NCBI RefSeq assembly: GCF_003934165.1
Contig: NZ_RKST01000011.1
Coordinates: forward strand, 168,881-232,880
Reading direction: 5' to 3'
Length of the DNA: 64,000 bases
DNA from: Borborobacter arsenicus
GTDB taxonomy: Bacteria > Pseudomonadota > Alphaproteobacteria > Rhizobiales > Rhizobiaceae
In this document: positions 51,226 through 59,483 of the stretch, piece after piece
Numbering within the stretch: the first letter of the stretch is position 1
How the letters are laid out: the number at the start of each line of letters is the position of its first letter
Position numbers and translations under genes: made by a program
The notes under the pieces: model-generated
What the model was told of the DNA's origin: nothing
Databases searched by the model: none
Seen by the model: only the letters and a program-made list of their open reading frames with translations

Positions 51226-52732
51226 ATTCGGGGCAATTGACGTTTTAGAATATGAGCAAGGCAATCTTCAAAGCGGGACAAACTGGTGGGGAGCGTTTGT
51301 CATCGGTCTTGCCGGAACCATCCTTGTAACAGGCGCCGCACCTGCATTCCTTACGGTCTTCGGTGCATCCTATATTCCCTTCATTACATTTTTCACCCTC
51401 ACAGGCGTCATACTATGCCTGCTCCTGGCTGAACTGTCGGCGATGATGCCGGGACGGACGGGAGGATCTCCGTCCTATGCTTATCCCGCCTACAAGAATC
51501 GCTGGCCGCGGCTGGCGCCTCACGTCAACGGTGTGACGGCATGGATGTACTGGGTCGGCTGGATGCCGGTGGCTCCGCTCAACATGATCCTGGCATCCTT
51601 CTACATCACCCATTTGTTCGGTCTGGATACCACGAGCGGCATCACGCCGGTCAGTACGTTCATTCCATATTGGACGCTGGCGATCACAGCCGTCGGCCTG
51701 CTGGTGTTGTCGATCCCCGCCTATCTGGGCATCCGCTTCGGCACCTCGATGGCGACCATCCTCGCAGTGCTTTCGATGATCCCGCTGACATTCCTGTCGA
51801 TCGGCTTCGTCTTCAATCTCGACGCCGCCAACTGGAGCGAACTGGCTGGTTTCCCCCAGCTTGATGGAACCAGTTTCTTCAGCGAGATCAACGGCTATCC
51901 AGCCTGGATGATGTATGTCGCCTATGCATTCCCGCTGCTATGGACGGTGATCGCCTATGAGGCTGCCGCCTGCTATATCGGCGAATGCAAGAATCCGGGG
52001 CGTGATGCCAAGATCGCCATGACGCTGGAAGGCGGCTATGGCGTCTTCGTCTACACGATGCTGCCGATCTCGTTTGTGGTCGTGCTGGGCGCGCAGGCCA
52101 TATCCGACCCGGCCCTCGTCGATCCCAAGACGATGTTCGTCACCTTTGCCAGCAACATCTTCCCCGGCGTGGCCGGTGTGGTGATGGAATGGCTGATGGC
52201 GATCATGCTGATCATCGCGCTGGTACTGTCGGCGTTGAATTCGCTGATGGGTTGCTCGCGCTCCCTCTACCAGATGTCGCTGGACGGTCAGTTCCCGCGC
52301 TTCTACCAGCACCTCAACAAGAATCACGTTCCGGACCGGGCCATGATGACCAATGTGGCCGCCAGCCTTGGAATCGCGTTCATGGGCGGTGCGATCGAGA
52401 TCTATTCCTTCTCCAATGTGGGCTATCTCGGTTCGTTCGTTCCGGTGCTGATCGCATATTACCTTCTGCGCAACGATCGGCCCAATGTCCGCCGCCCCTT
52501 CAAGCTGCCGGAATATTTCAAGTACATCGCCCTCATGCTGGCTGCGCTGTACTTTTTCGTGTGGCTCATCGGCGGGGTGATCTACTCCTACATCGGCGGG
52601 CAGGCGATCTACTATTTCCTCGGCATCGCTGCCACTTTCCTTTACCTGCCGCTCTACTGGTATCGTAAATGGGAAGACCGGCGGGCCGGCTTCTCGGAAG
52701 CGGCAACGGCCGCCTCGACCTCCGGCAGCTAG
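51212..52732 (+). CDS. APC-superfamily amino acid/amine permease
   Basis: A 506-residue inner-membrane protein with about twelve helices; ATG 51212 follows GAGGAG. N-terminal APC signatures: WWGAFVIGLAGTILVTGAAPAFLTVFG and LCLLLAELSAMMPGRTGGSPSYAYPAYKN; later WTVIAYEAAACYIGECKNPGRDAKIAM and SALNSLMGCSRSLYQMSLDGQFPRFYQHLNK. Placed between dmm and mgs operons, it is a good candidate for uptake of methylated amines or N-methylated amino acids; an APC member rather than an Amt-type ammonium channel. The substrate is inferred from context. A universal stress protein gene follows 10 nt later. Confidence 0.85.
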   Translation: MTHAKFGAIDVLEYEQGNLQSGTNWWGAFVIGLAGTILVTGAAPAFLTVFGASYIPFITFFTLTGVILCLLLAELSAMMPGRTGGSPSYAYPAYKNRWPRLAPHVNGVTAWMYWVGWMPVAPLNMILASFYITHLFGLDTTSGITPVSTFIPYWTLAITAVGLLVLSIPAYLGIRFGTSMATILAVLSMIPLTFLSIGFVFNLDAANWSELAGFPQLDGTSFFSEINGYPAWMMYVAYAFPLLWTVIAYEAAACYIGECKNPGRDAKIAMTLEGGYGVFVYTMLPISFVVVLGAQAISDPALVDPKTMFVTFASNIFPGVAGVVMEWLMAIMLIIALVLSALNSLMGCSRSLYQMSLDGQFPRFYQHLNKNHVPDRAMMTNVAASLGIAFMGGAIEIYSFSNVGYLGSFVPVLIAYYLLRNDRPNVRRPFKLPEYFKYIALMLAALYFFVWLIGGVIYSYIGGQAIYYFLGIAATFLYLPLYWYRKWEDRRAGFSEAATAASTSGS

Positions 52733-52742
52733 GAATCCGGTA

Positions 52743-53234
52743 ATGCTGGTGCGCAATCTGTTCGCGCGCCCGGGGTCTGCAAAGGATATGCAGGCCCCGG
52801 GGAGGGTGCTGGTCGCTTCCGAAGGCCGACGGTTTACAGCCGAGGTGATCGACCAGGCGGTGCGATTGGCGCGTGCAGGCAGTGGGCACGTGCGGGTTCT
52901 CACGGTGGCCCGGCTTTGGGGGACAAGCTTCGGCTTGCCCAATCCCGGGCTGCGCCCCAGCCGGCGCGAGTTGGCCGTACAGGAAGACAATGTTTCCTGG
53001 GCCATCGACCAGCTTGAAAAAGCCGGCGTCAGTGCCGATGGTCACATCGTCACGACACGCCATCCAAGCAAGAGCATCCTCAACGAGGCCAAGCGTCAGA
53101 ACTGCACTGCCATCGTCATGGGCGCCGACCCGCAACGCAACTGGTTCGTCCGCAGCATGATGTGGAGCCAGGAACCTTACCGGGTACGTGGGCGCACGCC
53201 CATTCCGGTCCATCTCGTCGGTCCGACGGACTAA
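52743..53234 (+). CDS. universal stress protein (UspA) domain protein
   Basis: A 163-residue protein with a UspA fold: GRVLVASEGRRFTAEVIDQAVRLARAGSGHVRVLTV, then HIVTTRHPSKSILNEAKRQNCTAIVMGADPQ and a shortened C-terminus. The usual nucleotide-binding G-2x-G-9x-G(S/T) motif is not complete. It is 10 nt after the permease and so in its operon; UspA-type proteins often accompany permeases and may regulate them. The strong hairpin at 53241-53269 ends the unit. Confidence 0.75.
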   Translation: MLVRNLFARPGSAKDMQAPGRVLVASEGRRFTAEVIDQAVRLARAGSGHVRVLTVARLWGTSFGLPNPGLRPSRRELAVQEDNVSWAIDQLEKAGVSADGHIVTTRHPSKSILNEAKRQNCTAIVMGADPQRNWFVRSMMWSQEPYRVRGRTPIPVHLVGPTD

Positions 53235-53240
53235 TTCCAA

Positions 53241-53269
53241 AGGAGGCTGCCGCCAGGCGGCAGCCTCCT
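53241..53269 (+). terminator. hairpin after the permease-usp unit
   Basis: AGGAGGCTGCCGCC pairs with GGCGGCAGCCTCCT (14-bp stem, 1-nt nominal loop, so the top pairs will open). No T-run follows. It lies 7 nt after the usp stop. Confidence 0.6.
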
Positions 53270-53414
53270 GATCTGGACGATCGATCGGGCGACTGGCTCC
53301 GAACGTTCGATGACGAAAATACTTTTCTTACATGAAAAAAAAATTCATAGTAGTTGAATTCTGGATCCGGAACTGGTAGGCATAAGCTAGAGATTTCGCA
53401 GAGAGGTGGGAGCC
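53270..53414 (+). promoter_or_regulatory. upstream region of the N-methylglutamate operon
   Basis: A/T-rich stretch from ATACTTTTCTTACATGAA to TTCATAGTAGTTGAATTC (about 53318-53360) containing ATGAA and TTCAT as inverted arms around an A-run. CTTTTCTTAC resembles CTTTTTCTTAC at 50899-50909 in the dmmD/permease interval. This probably contains the mgs promoter; I cannot fix the boxes. Confidence 0.35.
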
Positions 53415-54311
53415 ATGTGTGGCATTGTTGGACTGTTTTTGAAGGACAAGTCGCTGGAACCTCAACTGGGAGCGATGCTGTCCGAAATGCTGGTATCGCT
53501 GACCGATCGCGGGCCTGACAGCGCGGGGATCGCGATTTATGGCGCCTCCGGCGACGGCAAGGGCAAGGTGACGGTCCAGTCGCCGTTCCCGGACCGTGAT
53601 TTTCCCGGCCTCGACGCAGAGCTTTCCAAGCAGGTTGGCGAGCCGGTCAAGATGACCGTGCGTTCGACCCATGCGGTGCTGGAAACCGGGCTTGCCAAGC
53701 TTGATGCGGTACGCGAAGCGGTGTCGGAACTGCGTCCGGATGCCCGCATCATGGGCATGGGTGATGCCATTGAAATCTACAAGGAAGTCGGGTTGCCGGA
53801 AGCGGTGGCGGAGCGTTTCGGCCTTGCCAAGATGGGTGGGACGCATGCCATCGGCCACACCCGCATGGCTACCGAATCGGCGGTCACCACGATGGGCGCG
53901 CATCCCTTCTCGACCGGTCCGGATCAGTGCCTCGTGCACAATGGCTCGCTGTCCAACCACAGCAATATTCGTCGCGAACTCATCCAGAAGGGCATGAAGT
54001 TCGAGACCGAGAACGACACGGAAGTGGCTGCGGCCTATGTGTCATCGAAGATGGCCGATGGCCTAAATCTCGGCGAGGCGCTTGAGAGCACCCTCGACGA
54101 TCTCGACGGTTTCTTCAATTTCGTCGTCGGAACCAAGAACGGCTTTGGCGTCGTTCGCGATCCGATTTCCTGCAAGCCGGCGGTAATGGCCGAGACCGAT
54201 CAGTATGTCGCGTTCGGTTCCGAATATCGCGCATTGGCCAATCTGCCTGGCATCGAAGGCGCCAAGGTCTGGGAGCCGGAGCCCTCCACCGTATATTTCT
54301 GGGAGCACTGA
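53415..54311 (+). CDS. mgsA: N-methylglutamate synthase subunit A (class II glutamine amidotransferase domain)
   Basis: A 298-residue protein. ATG 53415 is required, because the second residue then is the catalytic Cys of class II amidotransferases (MCGIVGLF); the ATG at 53406 would bury it. RGPDSAGIAIYG, GHTRMATESAVTTMGAHPF and VHNGSLSNHSNIRREL are typical of the GltB N-terminal domain. With MgsB and MgsC it transfers the methylamino group from gamma-glutamylmethylamide to 2-oxoglutarate/glutamate to make N-methylglutamate. It opens mgsABC-gmaS-mgdABCD. Confidence 0.92.
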   Translation: MCGIVGLFLKDKSLEPQLGAMLSEMLVSLTDRGPDSAGIAIYGASGDGKGKVTVQSPFPDRDFPGLDAELSKQVGEPVKMTVRSTHAVLETGLAKLDAVREAVSELRPDARIMGMGDAIEIYKEVGLPEAVAERFGLAKMGGTHAIGHTRMATESAVTTMGAHPFSTGPDQCLVHNGSLSNHSNIRRELIQKGMKFETENDTEVAAAYVSSKMADGLNLGEALESTLDDLDGFFNFVVGTKNGFGVVRDPISCKPAVMAETDQYVAFGSEYRALANLPGIEGAKVWEPEPSTVYFWEH

Positions 54312-54314
54312 GCC

Positions 54315-55043
54315 GTGAAACACGATGTCGTCGACGTAATGGACAAGGTCGCCAGCAAGCGGGTCTTCGATCTTTCGAAAACCACCTTGCGAGAGCTCAA
54401 TCAAGCGCTGCACGAAGTCCGGGAAGGTTCGAATGAGGTTGCCTGGGAGGTTCAGAATCCCAAAGGCAGTCATGCTGTGGCGGCGGGTATCGATGCGCCG
54501 ATCAGCGTCGATGTGCGCGGCAATGTCGGTTACTATTGTGCCGGCATGAACAGCCAGGGCACCGTCACCGTGCATGGCTCGGCCGGTCCCGGTGTTGCCG
54601 AGAACATGATGTCGGGCAGCGTCATCATCAAGGGCGATGCCAGCCAGTATGCGGGCGCCACCGGAAGGGGCGGCCTGTTGGTGATCGAGGGCGATGCGTC
54701 CTCGCGTTGCGGCATTTCGATGAAGGGCATCGACATCGTCGTCGGCGGCAATGTCGGCCATATGTCGGCCTTCATGGCGCAGTCCGGCCATCTCGTGGTG
54801 CTGGGCAATGCGGGCGACGCGTTGGGCGATTCCATCTACGAGGCGAAGCTGTTCGTTCGCGGCACGGTCAAGAGCCTTGGTGCTGACTGCGTTGCCAAGG
54901 AGATGCGTCCCGAGCACATTGCCAAGTTGCAGGAGCTTCTTGATCGCGCCGGCATCAAGGACGTCAAGCCTGAAGAGTTCACGCGCTACGGATCGGCTCG
55001 CAAGCTCTACAATTTCAACATCGACAACGCTGCCGCATACTGA
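54315..55043 (+). CDS. mgsB: N-methylglutamate synthase subunit B (GltB C-terminal, GXGXG domain)
   Basis: A 242-residue protein with a GTG start 3 nt after mgsA, GGAG upstream. It is the right-handed beta-helix of glutamate synthase as a separate protein: turns such as GNVGYYCAGMNSQGTV, GDASQYAGATGRGGLLVIEGDASSRCG, GGNVGHMSAFMAQSGHLVVLGNAGDALGDSIYEAKLFVRG. It has a structural role in the synthase complex. Confidence 0.92.
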   Translation: MKHDVVDVMDKVASKRVFDLSKTTLRELNQALHEVREGSNEVAWEVQNPKGSHAVAAGIDAPISVDVRGNVGYYCAGMNSQGTVTVHGSAGPGVAENMMSGSVIIKGDASQYAGATGRGGLLVIEGDASSRCGISMKGIDIVVGGNVGHMSAFMAQSGHLVVLGNAGDALGDSIYEAKLFVRGTVKSLGADCVAKEMRPEHIAKLQELLDRAGIKDVKPEEFTRYGSARKLYNFNIDNAAAY

Positions 55044-55054
55044 GGCCAAGTATC

Positions 55055-56383
55055 ATGACCTATCAGAACCCGCCGACGACTCCGCGCAAATCCGCGACGT
55101 TCGACGATTATGCCATGTCCGAAATCCGCCGGGCAGCGGCGACCGGCATCTATGACATTCGCGGCAGTGGCGCGAAGCGCAAGGTGCCGCATTTCGACGA
55201 CCTTCTGTTCCTGGGCGCGTCCATTTCGCGTTATGCGCTCGAAGGCTATCGTGAGCGCTGCGACACCAACGTCGTTCTTGGCACCCGTTTTGCCAAGAAG
55301 CCGATCGAGTTGAAGATTCCGATCACCATTGCCGGCATGAGCTTCGGCTCGCTGTCGGGTCCGGCCAAGGAGGCGCTGGGCCGTGGTGCGACATTGTCGG
55401 GAACGACCACCACCACCGGTGATGGCGGCATGACCGAAGAAGAGCGTGGTCACTCCGAGAAGCTGGTCTACCAGATTCTCCCGTCCCGCTATGGCATGAA
55501 TCCGCGCGACCTACGCCGTGCCGACGCCATCGAGGTGGTTGTCGGCCAGGGTGCGAAGCCCGGTGGTGGCGGTATGTTGCTTGGTCAGAAGATTTCAGAC
55601 CGCGTTGCCGAGATGCGTACGCTGCCCAAGGGCATCGACCAGCGTTCGGCCTGCCGTCACCCGGACTGGACCGGTCCGGACGATCTTGAGATCAAGATCC
55701 TTGAAATCCGGGAGATCACCGATTGGGAAAAGCCGATCTATGTGAAGATCGGCGGCACCCGTCCTTACTATGACACCGCTCTTGCCGTTAAGGCGGGCGC
55801 TGACGTGGTCGTGCTCGACGGCATGCAGGGTGGCACTGCGGCGACGCAGGAAGTCTTCATCGAGCATGTCGGTCTGCCGATCCTCGCCTGCATTCGCCCG
55901 GCGGTGAAGGCTCTGCAGGACCTGGGCATGCATCGCAAGGTGCAGCTGATCGTGTCCGGCGGTATTCGCAACGGCGCTGACGTCGCCAAGGCCCTGGCGC
56001 TTGGTGCTGACGCGGTGGCGATCGGTACGGCCGCCCTCATTGCGCTCGGTGACAATGATCCCCATTGGGAAAGTGAGTATCAAAAGCTCGGCACTACCGC
56101 CGGCGCCTATGATGACTGGCATGAAGGCAAGGACCCTGCAGGTATCACCACGCAGGACCCGGAGCTGATGAAGCGGGTTGATCCGGTCGCGGCCGGCCGT
56201 CGACTGGCTAATTACCTAAAAGTCATGACGCTGGAGGCACAGACGGTCGCGCGTGCCTGCGGCAAGAACCATCTGCATAATCTGGAGCCTGAAGACCTTT
56301 GCGCTTTGACCGTTGAGGCGTCGGCCATGGCGGGCGTGCCGCTGGCCGGAACGAACTGGATACCCGGCAAGACCGGTTTCTGA
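55055..56383 (+). CDS. mgsC: N-methylglutamate synthase subunit C (glutamate synthase FMN domain)
   Basis: A 442-residue protein with the GltS central fold: GTRFAKKPIELKIPITIAGMSFGSLSGPAKEALGRGA, TGDGGMTEEERGHSEKLVYQILPSRYGMNP, KIGGTRPYYDTALAVKAGADVVVLDGMQGGTAATQ (FMN loop) and LIVSGGIRNGADVAKALALGADAVAIGTAAL. It binds FMN and carries out the reductive transfer step. It is 11 nt after mgsB. Confidence 0.93.
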   Translation: MTYQNPPTTPRKSATFDDYAMSEIRRAAATGIYDIRGSGAKRKVPHFDDLLFLGASISRYALEGYRERCDTNVVLGTRFAKKPIELKIPITIAGMSFGSLSGPAKEALGRGATLSGTTTTTGDGGMTEEERGHSEKLVYQILPSRYGMNPRDLRRADAIEVVVGQGAKPGGGGMLLGQKISDRVAEMRTLPKGIDQRSACRHPDWTGPDDLEIKILEIREITDWEKPIYVKIGGTRPYYDTALAVKAGADVVVLDGMQGGTAATQEVFIEHVGLPILACIRPAVKALQDLGMHRKVQLIVSGGIRNGADVAKALALGADAVAIGTAALIALGDNDPHWESEYQKLGTTAGAYDDWHEGKDPAGITTQDPELMKRVDPVAAGRRLANYLKVMTLEAQTVARACGKNHLHNLEPEDLCALTVEASAMAGVPLAGTNWIPGKTGF

Positions 56384-56449
56384 CGCGGGTCGGCGGGGGG
56401 AGGATCAAACACAGATAGCCGCCAATGGCCGGCTGGGAGGATTAAATCG

Positions 56450-57793
56450 ATGGGTACAAATTTCGACAGCAAGGTAGGTAGCTCGGCCACCCTTGATTTG
56501 GCGGAGTTCGCCAAGGTTCGAAATGTAAAATACTTTATGGTCACCTATACCGACCTTCTCGGATACCAGCGCGCCAAGCTGGTTCCGGCCCGCGCGATAG
56601 CGGACATGCAGAAGGACGGGGCGGGCTTTGCAGGCTTTGCCGGCGGCATGGACATGACCCCGGCGGATTCGGACATGCTGGCCGTGCCGGATCCGTCTTC
56701 GGTCATCCAGTTGCCGTGGAAGCCTGAGGTTGCGTGGGTGGCATCCAACTGCGTGATGGACGGCAAGAGCGTCGATCAGGCCCCGCGCAACACGCTCAAG
56801 CGTCTTGTGGAAGAGGCTGCTGCGCAGGGTATTCGGGTGAAGACCGGCGTCGAGCCGGAATTCTCCTTCGTCAGCTTCGACGGCAAGTCGCTGTCGGACG
56901 AACACGACAATTCCAAGAAGCCCTGCTACGACCAGCAGGCTCTGATGCGCCGCTTCGACCTTATTCGCGAGGCCAGCGACGCCATGCTCGATCTGGGCTG
57001 GGAGCCGTATCAGAACGATCATGAGGACGCCAATGGCCAGTTCGAGATGAACTGGAAATATGACGACGTGCTTGTGACGGCCGACAAGTACTCCTTCTTC
57101 AAATTCATGATCAAGTCGCTGGCCGAGAAGTACGGCTTCCGCGCCACCTTCATGCCGAAGCCGTTCCCCAACCTGACCGGCAATGGCTGCCATGCGCATA
57201 TCTCGGCATGGGATCTTGCGGGCAAGACCAACGTCTTCGCCGACGACAGCTCGCCCGACGGCCTGTCGCAGAAGGGCATGTACTTCCTTGGCGGCATCAT
57301 GAAATATGCTGCCACGATGACGGCGATCATCTGCCCCACGGTGAACTCCTACAAGCGCATCAACGCGCCGCGCACGGTCTCCGGTTCTTCCTGGGCACCC
57401 AACGCCGTGACCTGGACCGGCAACAACCGCACGCATATGGTGCGCGTGCCTGGCCCCGGCCGCTTCGAGTTGCGGCTCCCCGATGGCGCGGCCAACCCCT
57501 ATCTGATGCAGGCCGTCATTCTGGCCGCGGGGTTGAAGGGCTTGAAGGAAAAGCTCGATCCGGGTCCGCGCAGCGACATCAACATGTATACCGAAGGGCA
57601 TACCATCAAGGACGCCCCGCGGTTGCCGTTGAACCTGCTCGACGCATTGCGGCTTCTCGACCAGGACAAGGAATTCAAGGCTACCCTGGGCGATGAGCTG
57701 GTGAATGGCTTCATCAAGATGAAGACGGTGGAATGGAATTCCTACGTCTCGCATCTCACGCAATGGGAACTCGACCACACTCTGGATTGCTGA
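56450..57793 (+). CDS. gmaS: gamma-glutamylmethylamide synthetase
   Basis: A 447-residue member of the glutamine synthetase family; GGGAGG precedes ATG 56450. KYFMVTYTDLLGYQRAKLVPA, GVEPEFSFVSFDG, NDHEDANGQFEMNWKYDDVL, GNGCHAHISAWD, and RINAPRTVSGSSWAPNAVTW / RVPGPGRFELRLPDGAANPYL form the GS active site. GmaS joins methylamine to glutamate using ATP. Its place between mgsC and mgdA makes it GmaS rather than an ordinary GlnA or polyamine-type enzyme. Confidence 0.93.
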   Translation: MGTNFDSKVGSSATLDLAEFAKVRNVKYFMVTYTDLLGYQRAKLVPARAIADMQKDGAGFAGFAGGMDMTPADSDMLAVPDPSSVIQLPWKPEVAWVASNCVMDGKSVDQAPRNTLKRLVEEAAAQGIRVKTGVEPEFSFVSFDGKSLSDEHDNSKKPCYDQQALMRRFDLIREASDAMLDLGWEPYQNDHEDANGQFEMNWKYDDVLVTADKYSFFKFMIKSLAEKYGFRATFMPKPFPNLTGNGCHAHISAWDLAGKTNVFADDSSPDGLSQKGMYFLGGIMKYAATMTAIICPTVNSYKRINAPRTVSGSSWAPNAVTWTGNNRTHMVRVPGPGRFELRLPDGAANPYLMQAVILAAGLKGLKEKLDPGPRSDINMYTEGHTIKDAPRLPLNLLDALRLLDQDKEFKATLGDELVNGFIKMKTVEWNSYVSHLTQWELDHTLDC

Positions 57794-57807
57794 CAGCGGG
57801 CAAAAAG

Positions 57808-57839
57808 GCGTGGCAGGGCAGGCGAAAAACCTGCCACGC
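57808..57839 (+). terminator. hairpin between gmaS and mgdA
   Basis: GCGTGGCAGG and CCTGCCACGC form a 10-bp stem with a 12-nt A-rich loop; no T-run follows. It may be a partial terminator or mRNA processing site that sets the ratio of synthase to dehydrogenase. Confidence 0.45.
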
Positions 57840-57888
57840 TGGTTTGCGCGCGCTTTAAACCCGAAAATTGCAAGCCGCGCAGCGGAAC

Positions 57889-59151
57889 ATGAATGCGATG
57901 AAATACTCTATCTTCTCACTCGCCCGGGCTGCCCTTTCGGGACACCGCAACTGGTCGCGCACCTGGCGCGATCCGCAACCGAAAAGCCACTATGACGTGG
58001 TTATCATTGGCGGTGGCGGCCACGGCCTGGCCACCGCCTATTTTCTGGCCCACACCTATGGCATCCGCAATGTAGCGGTGCTGGAAAAGGGCTGGATCGG
58101 TTCCGGCAATGCCGGCCGCAACACCACCATCATCCGCTCCAACTACATGCTGCCGGGCAATACCGGCTTCTACGAGCTCTCCATGAAGCTGTGGGAGCGC
58201 ATGGAGCAGGACCTCAACTACAATACGATGGTCAGCCAGCGCGGCATCGTCAATCTCTACCATTCAGACGCCCAGCGCGACGCTTTCGCCCGGCGCGGCA
58301 ATGTCATGCGCATCAACGGTATCGATGCCGAGTTGCTCGACCAGGCGCAGATCCGCAGGATGATGCCGTTCCTCAATTTCGAGAATGCGCGTTTCCCGAT
58401 CCAGGGTGGGCTGTGGCAGCCGCGTGGCGGCACCGCACGCCATGACGCCGTGGTGTGGGGCTATGCCCATGCGGCCGACAAATACGGCGTTGACATCATC
58501 CAGAATTGCGAAGTGACCGGCTTCACCCATGACCAGAATGGCAAGATCACCGGCGTCGAAACCTCGCGCGGCAAGATCGGAGCCGGCAAGGTTGGCATGG
58601 CTGTGGCCGGAAGTTCCTCGCGCGTCGCCGCGATGGCGGGGCTGCGCCTGCCGATCGAAAGCCACGTACTGCAGGCCTTCGTGTCGGAAGCGATAAAGCC
58701 GCTTCTTCCGGGCGTCGTGACGTTCGGTGCCGGCCACTTCTATGTCAGCCAGTCCGACAAGGGCGGGCTGGTGTTTGGCGGCGATCTCGACGGCTACAAT
58801 TCCTACGCCCAGCGTGGCAACATGCCGGTGATGGAGGATGTCTGCGAAGGCGGCATGGCGCTGATGCCGATGATCGGCCGCGTTCGCCTGCTGCGCCAAT
58901 GGGGCGGCATCATGGACATGTCGATGGACGGCACGCCGATCATCGACAGGACCCCGGTGGACGGCCTCTACCTCAATGCCGGCTGGTGCTATGGCGGTTT
59001 CAAGGCGACGCCGGGTTCCGGGCTTGTGTTTGCCCAGCTTCTGGCCACCGACACGCCGCACGAAGAAGCGAAGCGCTTCCGCCTCGACCGGTTCCAGCGC
59101 GGCGCCATGATCGACGAAAAGGGCCAGGGCGCCCAACCCAACCTGCACTGA
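57889..59151 (+). CDS. mgdA: N-methylglutamate dehydrogenase subunit A (sarcosine oxidase beta-like)
   Basis: A 420-residue flavoprotein. ATG 57889 is used; ATG 57898 is equally possible. It begins with the SoxB-type KYSIFSLARAALSGHRNW and a dinucleotide motif DVVIIGGGGHGLATAYFLA (about 36-54). GNAGRNTTIIRSNYML is the SoxB FAD loop, and RHDAVVWGYA probably includes the histidine that binds FMN covalently in SoxB. It oxidises N-methylglutamate in the complex. It follows gmaS after 95 nt. Confidence 0.92.
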   Translation: MNAMKYSIFSLARAALSGHRNWSRTWRDPQPKSHYDVVIIGGGGHGLATAYFLAHTYGIRNVAVLEKGWIGSGNAGRNTTIIRSNYMLPGNTGFYELSMKLWERMEQDLNYNTMVSQRGIVNLYHSDAQRDAFARRGNVMRINGIDAELLDQAQIRRMMPFLNFENARFPIQGGLWQPRGGTARHDAVVWGYAHAADKYGVDIIQNCEVTGFTHDQNGKITGVETSRGKIGAGKVGMAVAGSSSRVAAMAGLRLPIESHVLQAFVSEAIKPLLPGVVTFGAGHFYVSQSDKGGLVFGGDLDGYNSYAQRGNMPVMEDVCEGGMALMPMIGRVRLLRQWGGIMDMSMDGTPIIDRTPVDGLYLNAGWCYGGFKATPGSGLVFAQLLATDTPHEEAKRFRLDRFQRGAMIDEKGQGAQPNLH

Positions 59152-59168
59152 AAGCGAGACTGACGGAA

Positions 59169-59483
59169 ATGCGCATTGCATGTCCATTTTGCGGCGAGCG
59201 CGAGAACGGCGAATTCACCTATCTCGGCGACGCCAAACCGCAGCGCCCGGCTATGGTCGCGCTCGATGCCGGGGTCGGCGCGAGCGGCGAGCAGGAGGCC
59301 TTCTACGATTATGTCTATCTGCGCGACAATGTTGCCGGCGAGATGAGCGAATATTGGTATCACGGCGGCGGCTGCCGCTCCTGGCTGGTCGTCCAGCGCA
59401 ATACGATGACGCATGAAATCAGCTCGGTGAAGGCGGCGGCCGGCACCGGTGCTGCGGCAGTGAAGGCGAGCGCAAGGTCATGA
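59169..59483 (+). CDS. mgdB: N-methylglutamate dehydrogenase subunit B (sarcosine oxidase delta-like)
   Basis: A 104-residue protein with the SoxD pattern: MRIACPFCGERENGEF, YVYLRDNVAGEMSEYWYHGGGCRSWLVVQRNT. CxxC plus His and Cys of HGGGC form the zinc site. The Ala/Ser-rich tail is extra. It lies 17 nt after mgdA and overlaps mgdC by 4 nt (ATGA). Confidence 0.92.
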   Translation: MRIACPFCGERENGEFTYLGDAKPQRPAMVALDAGVGASGEQEAFYDYVYLRDNVAGEMSEYWYHGGGCRSWLVVQRNTMTHEISSVKAAAGTGAAAVKASARS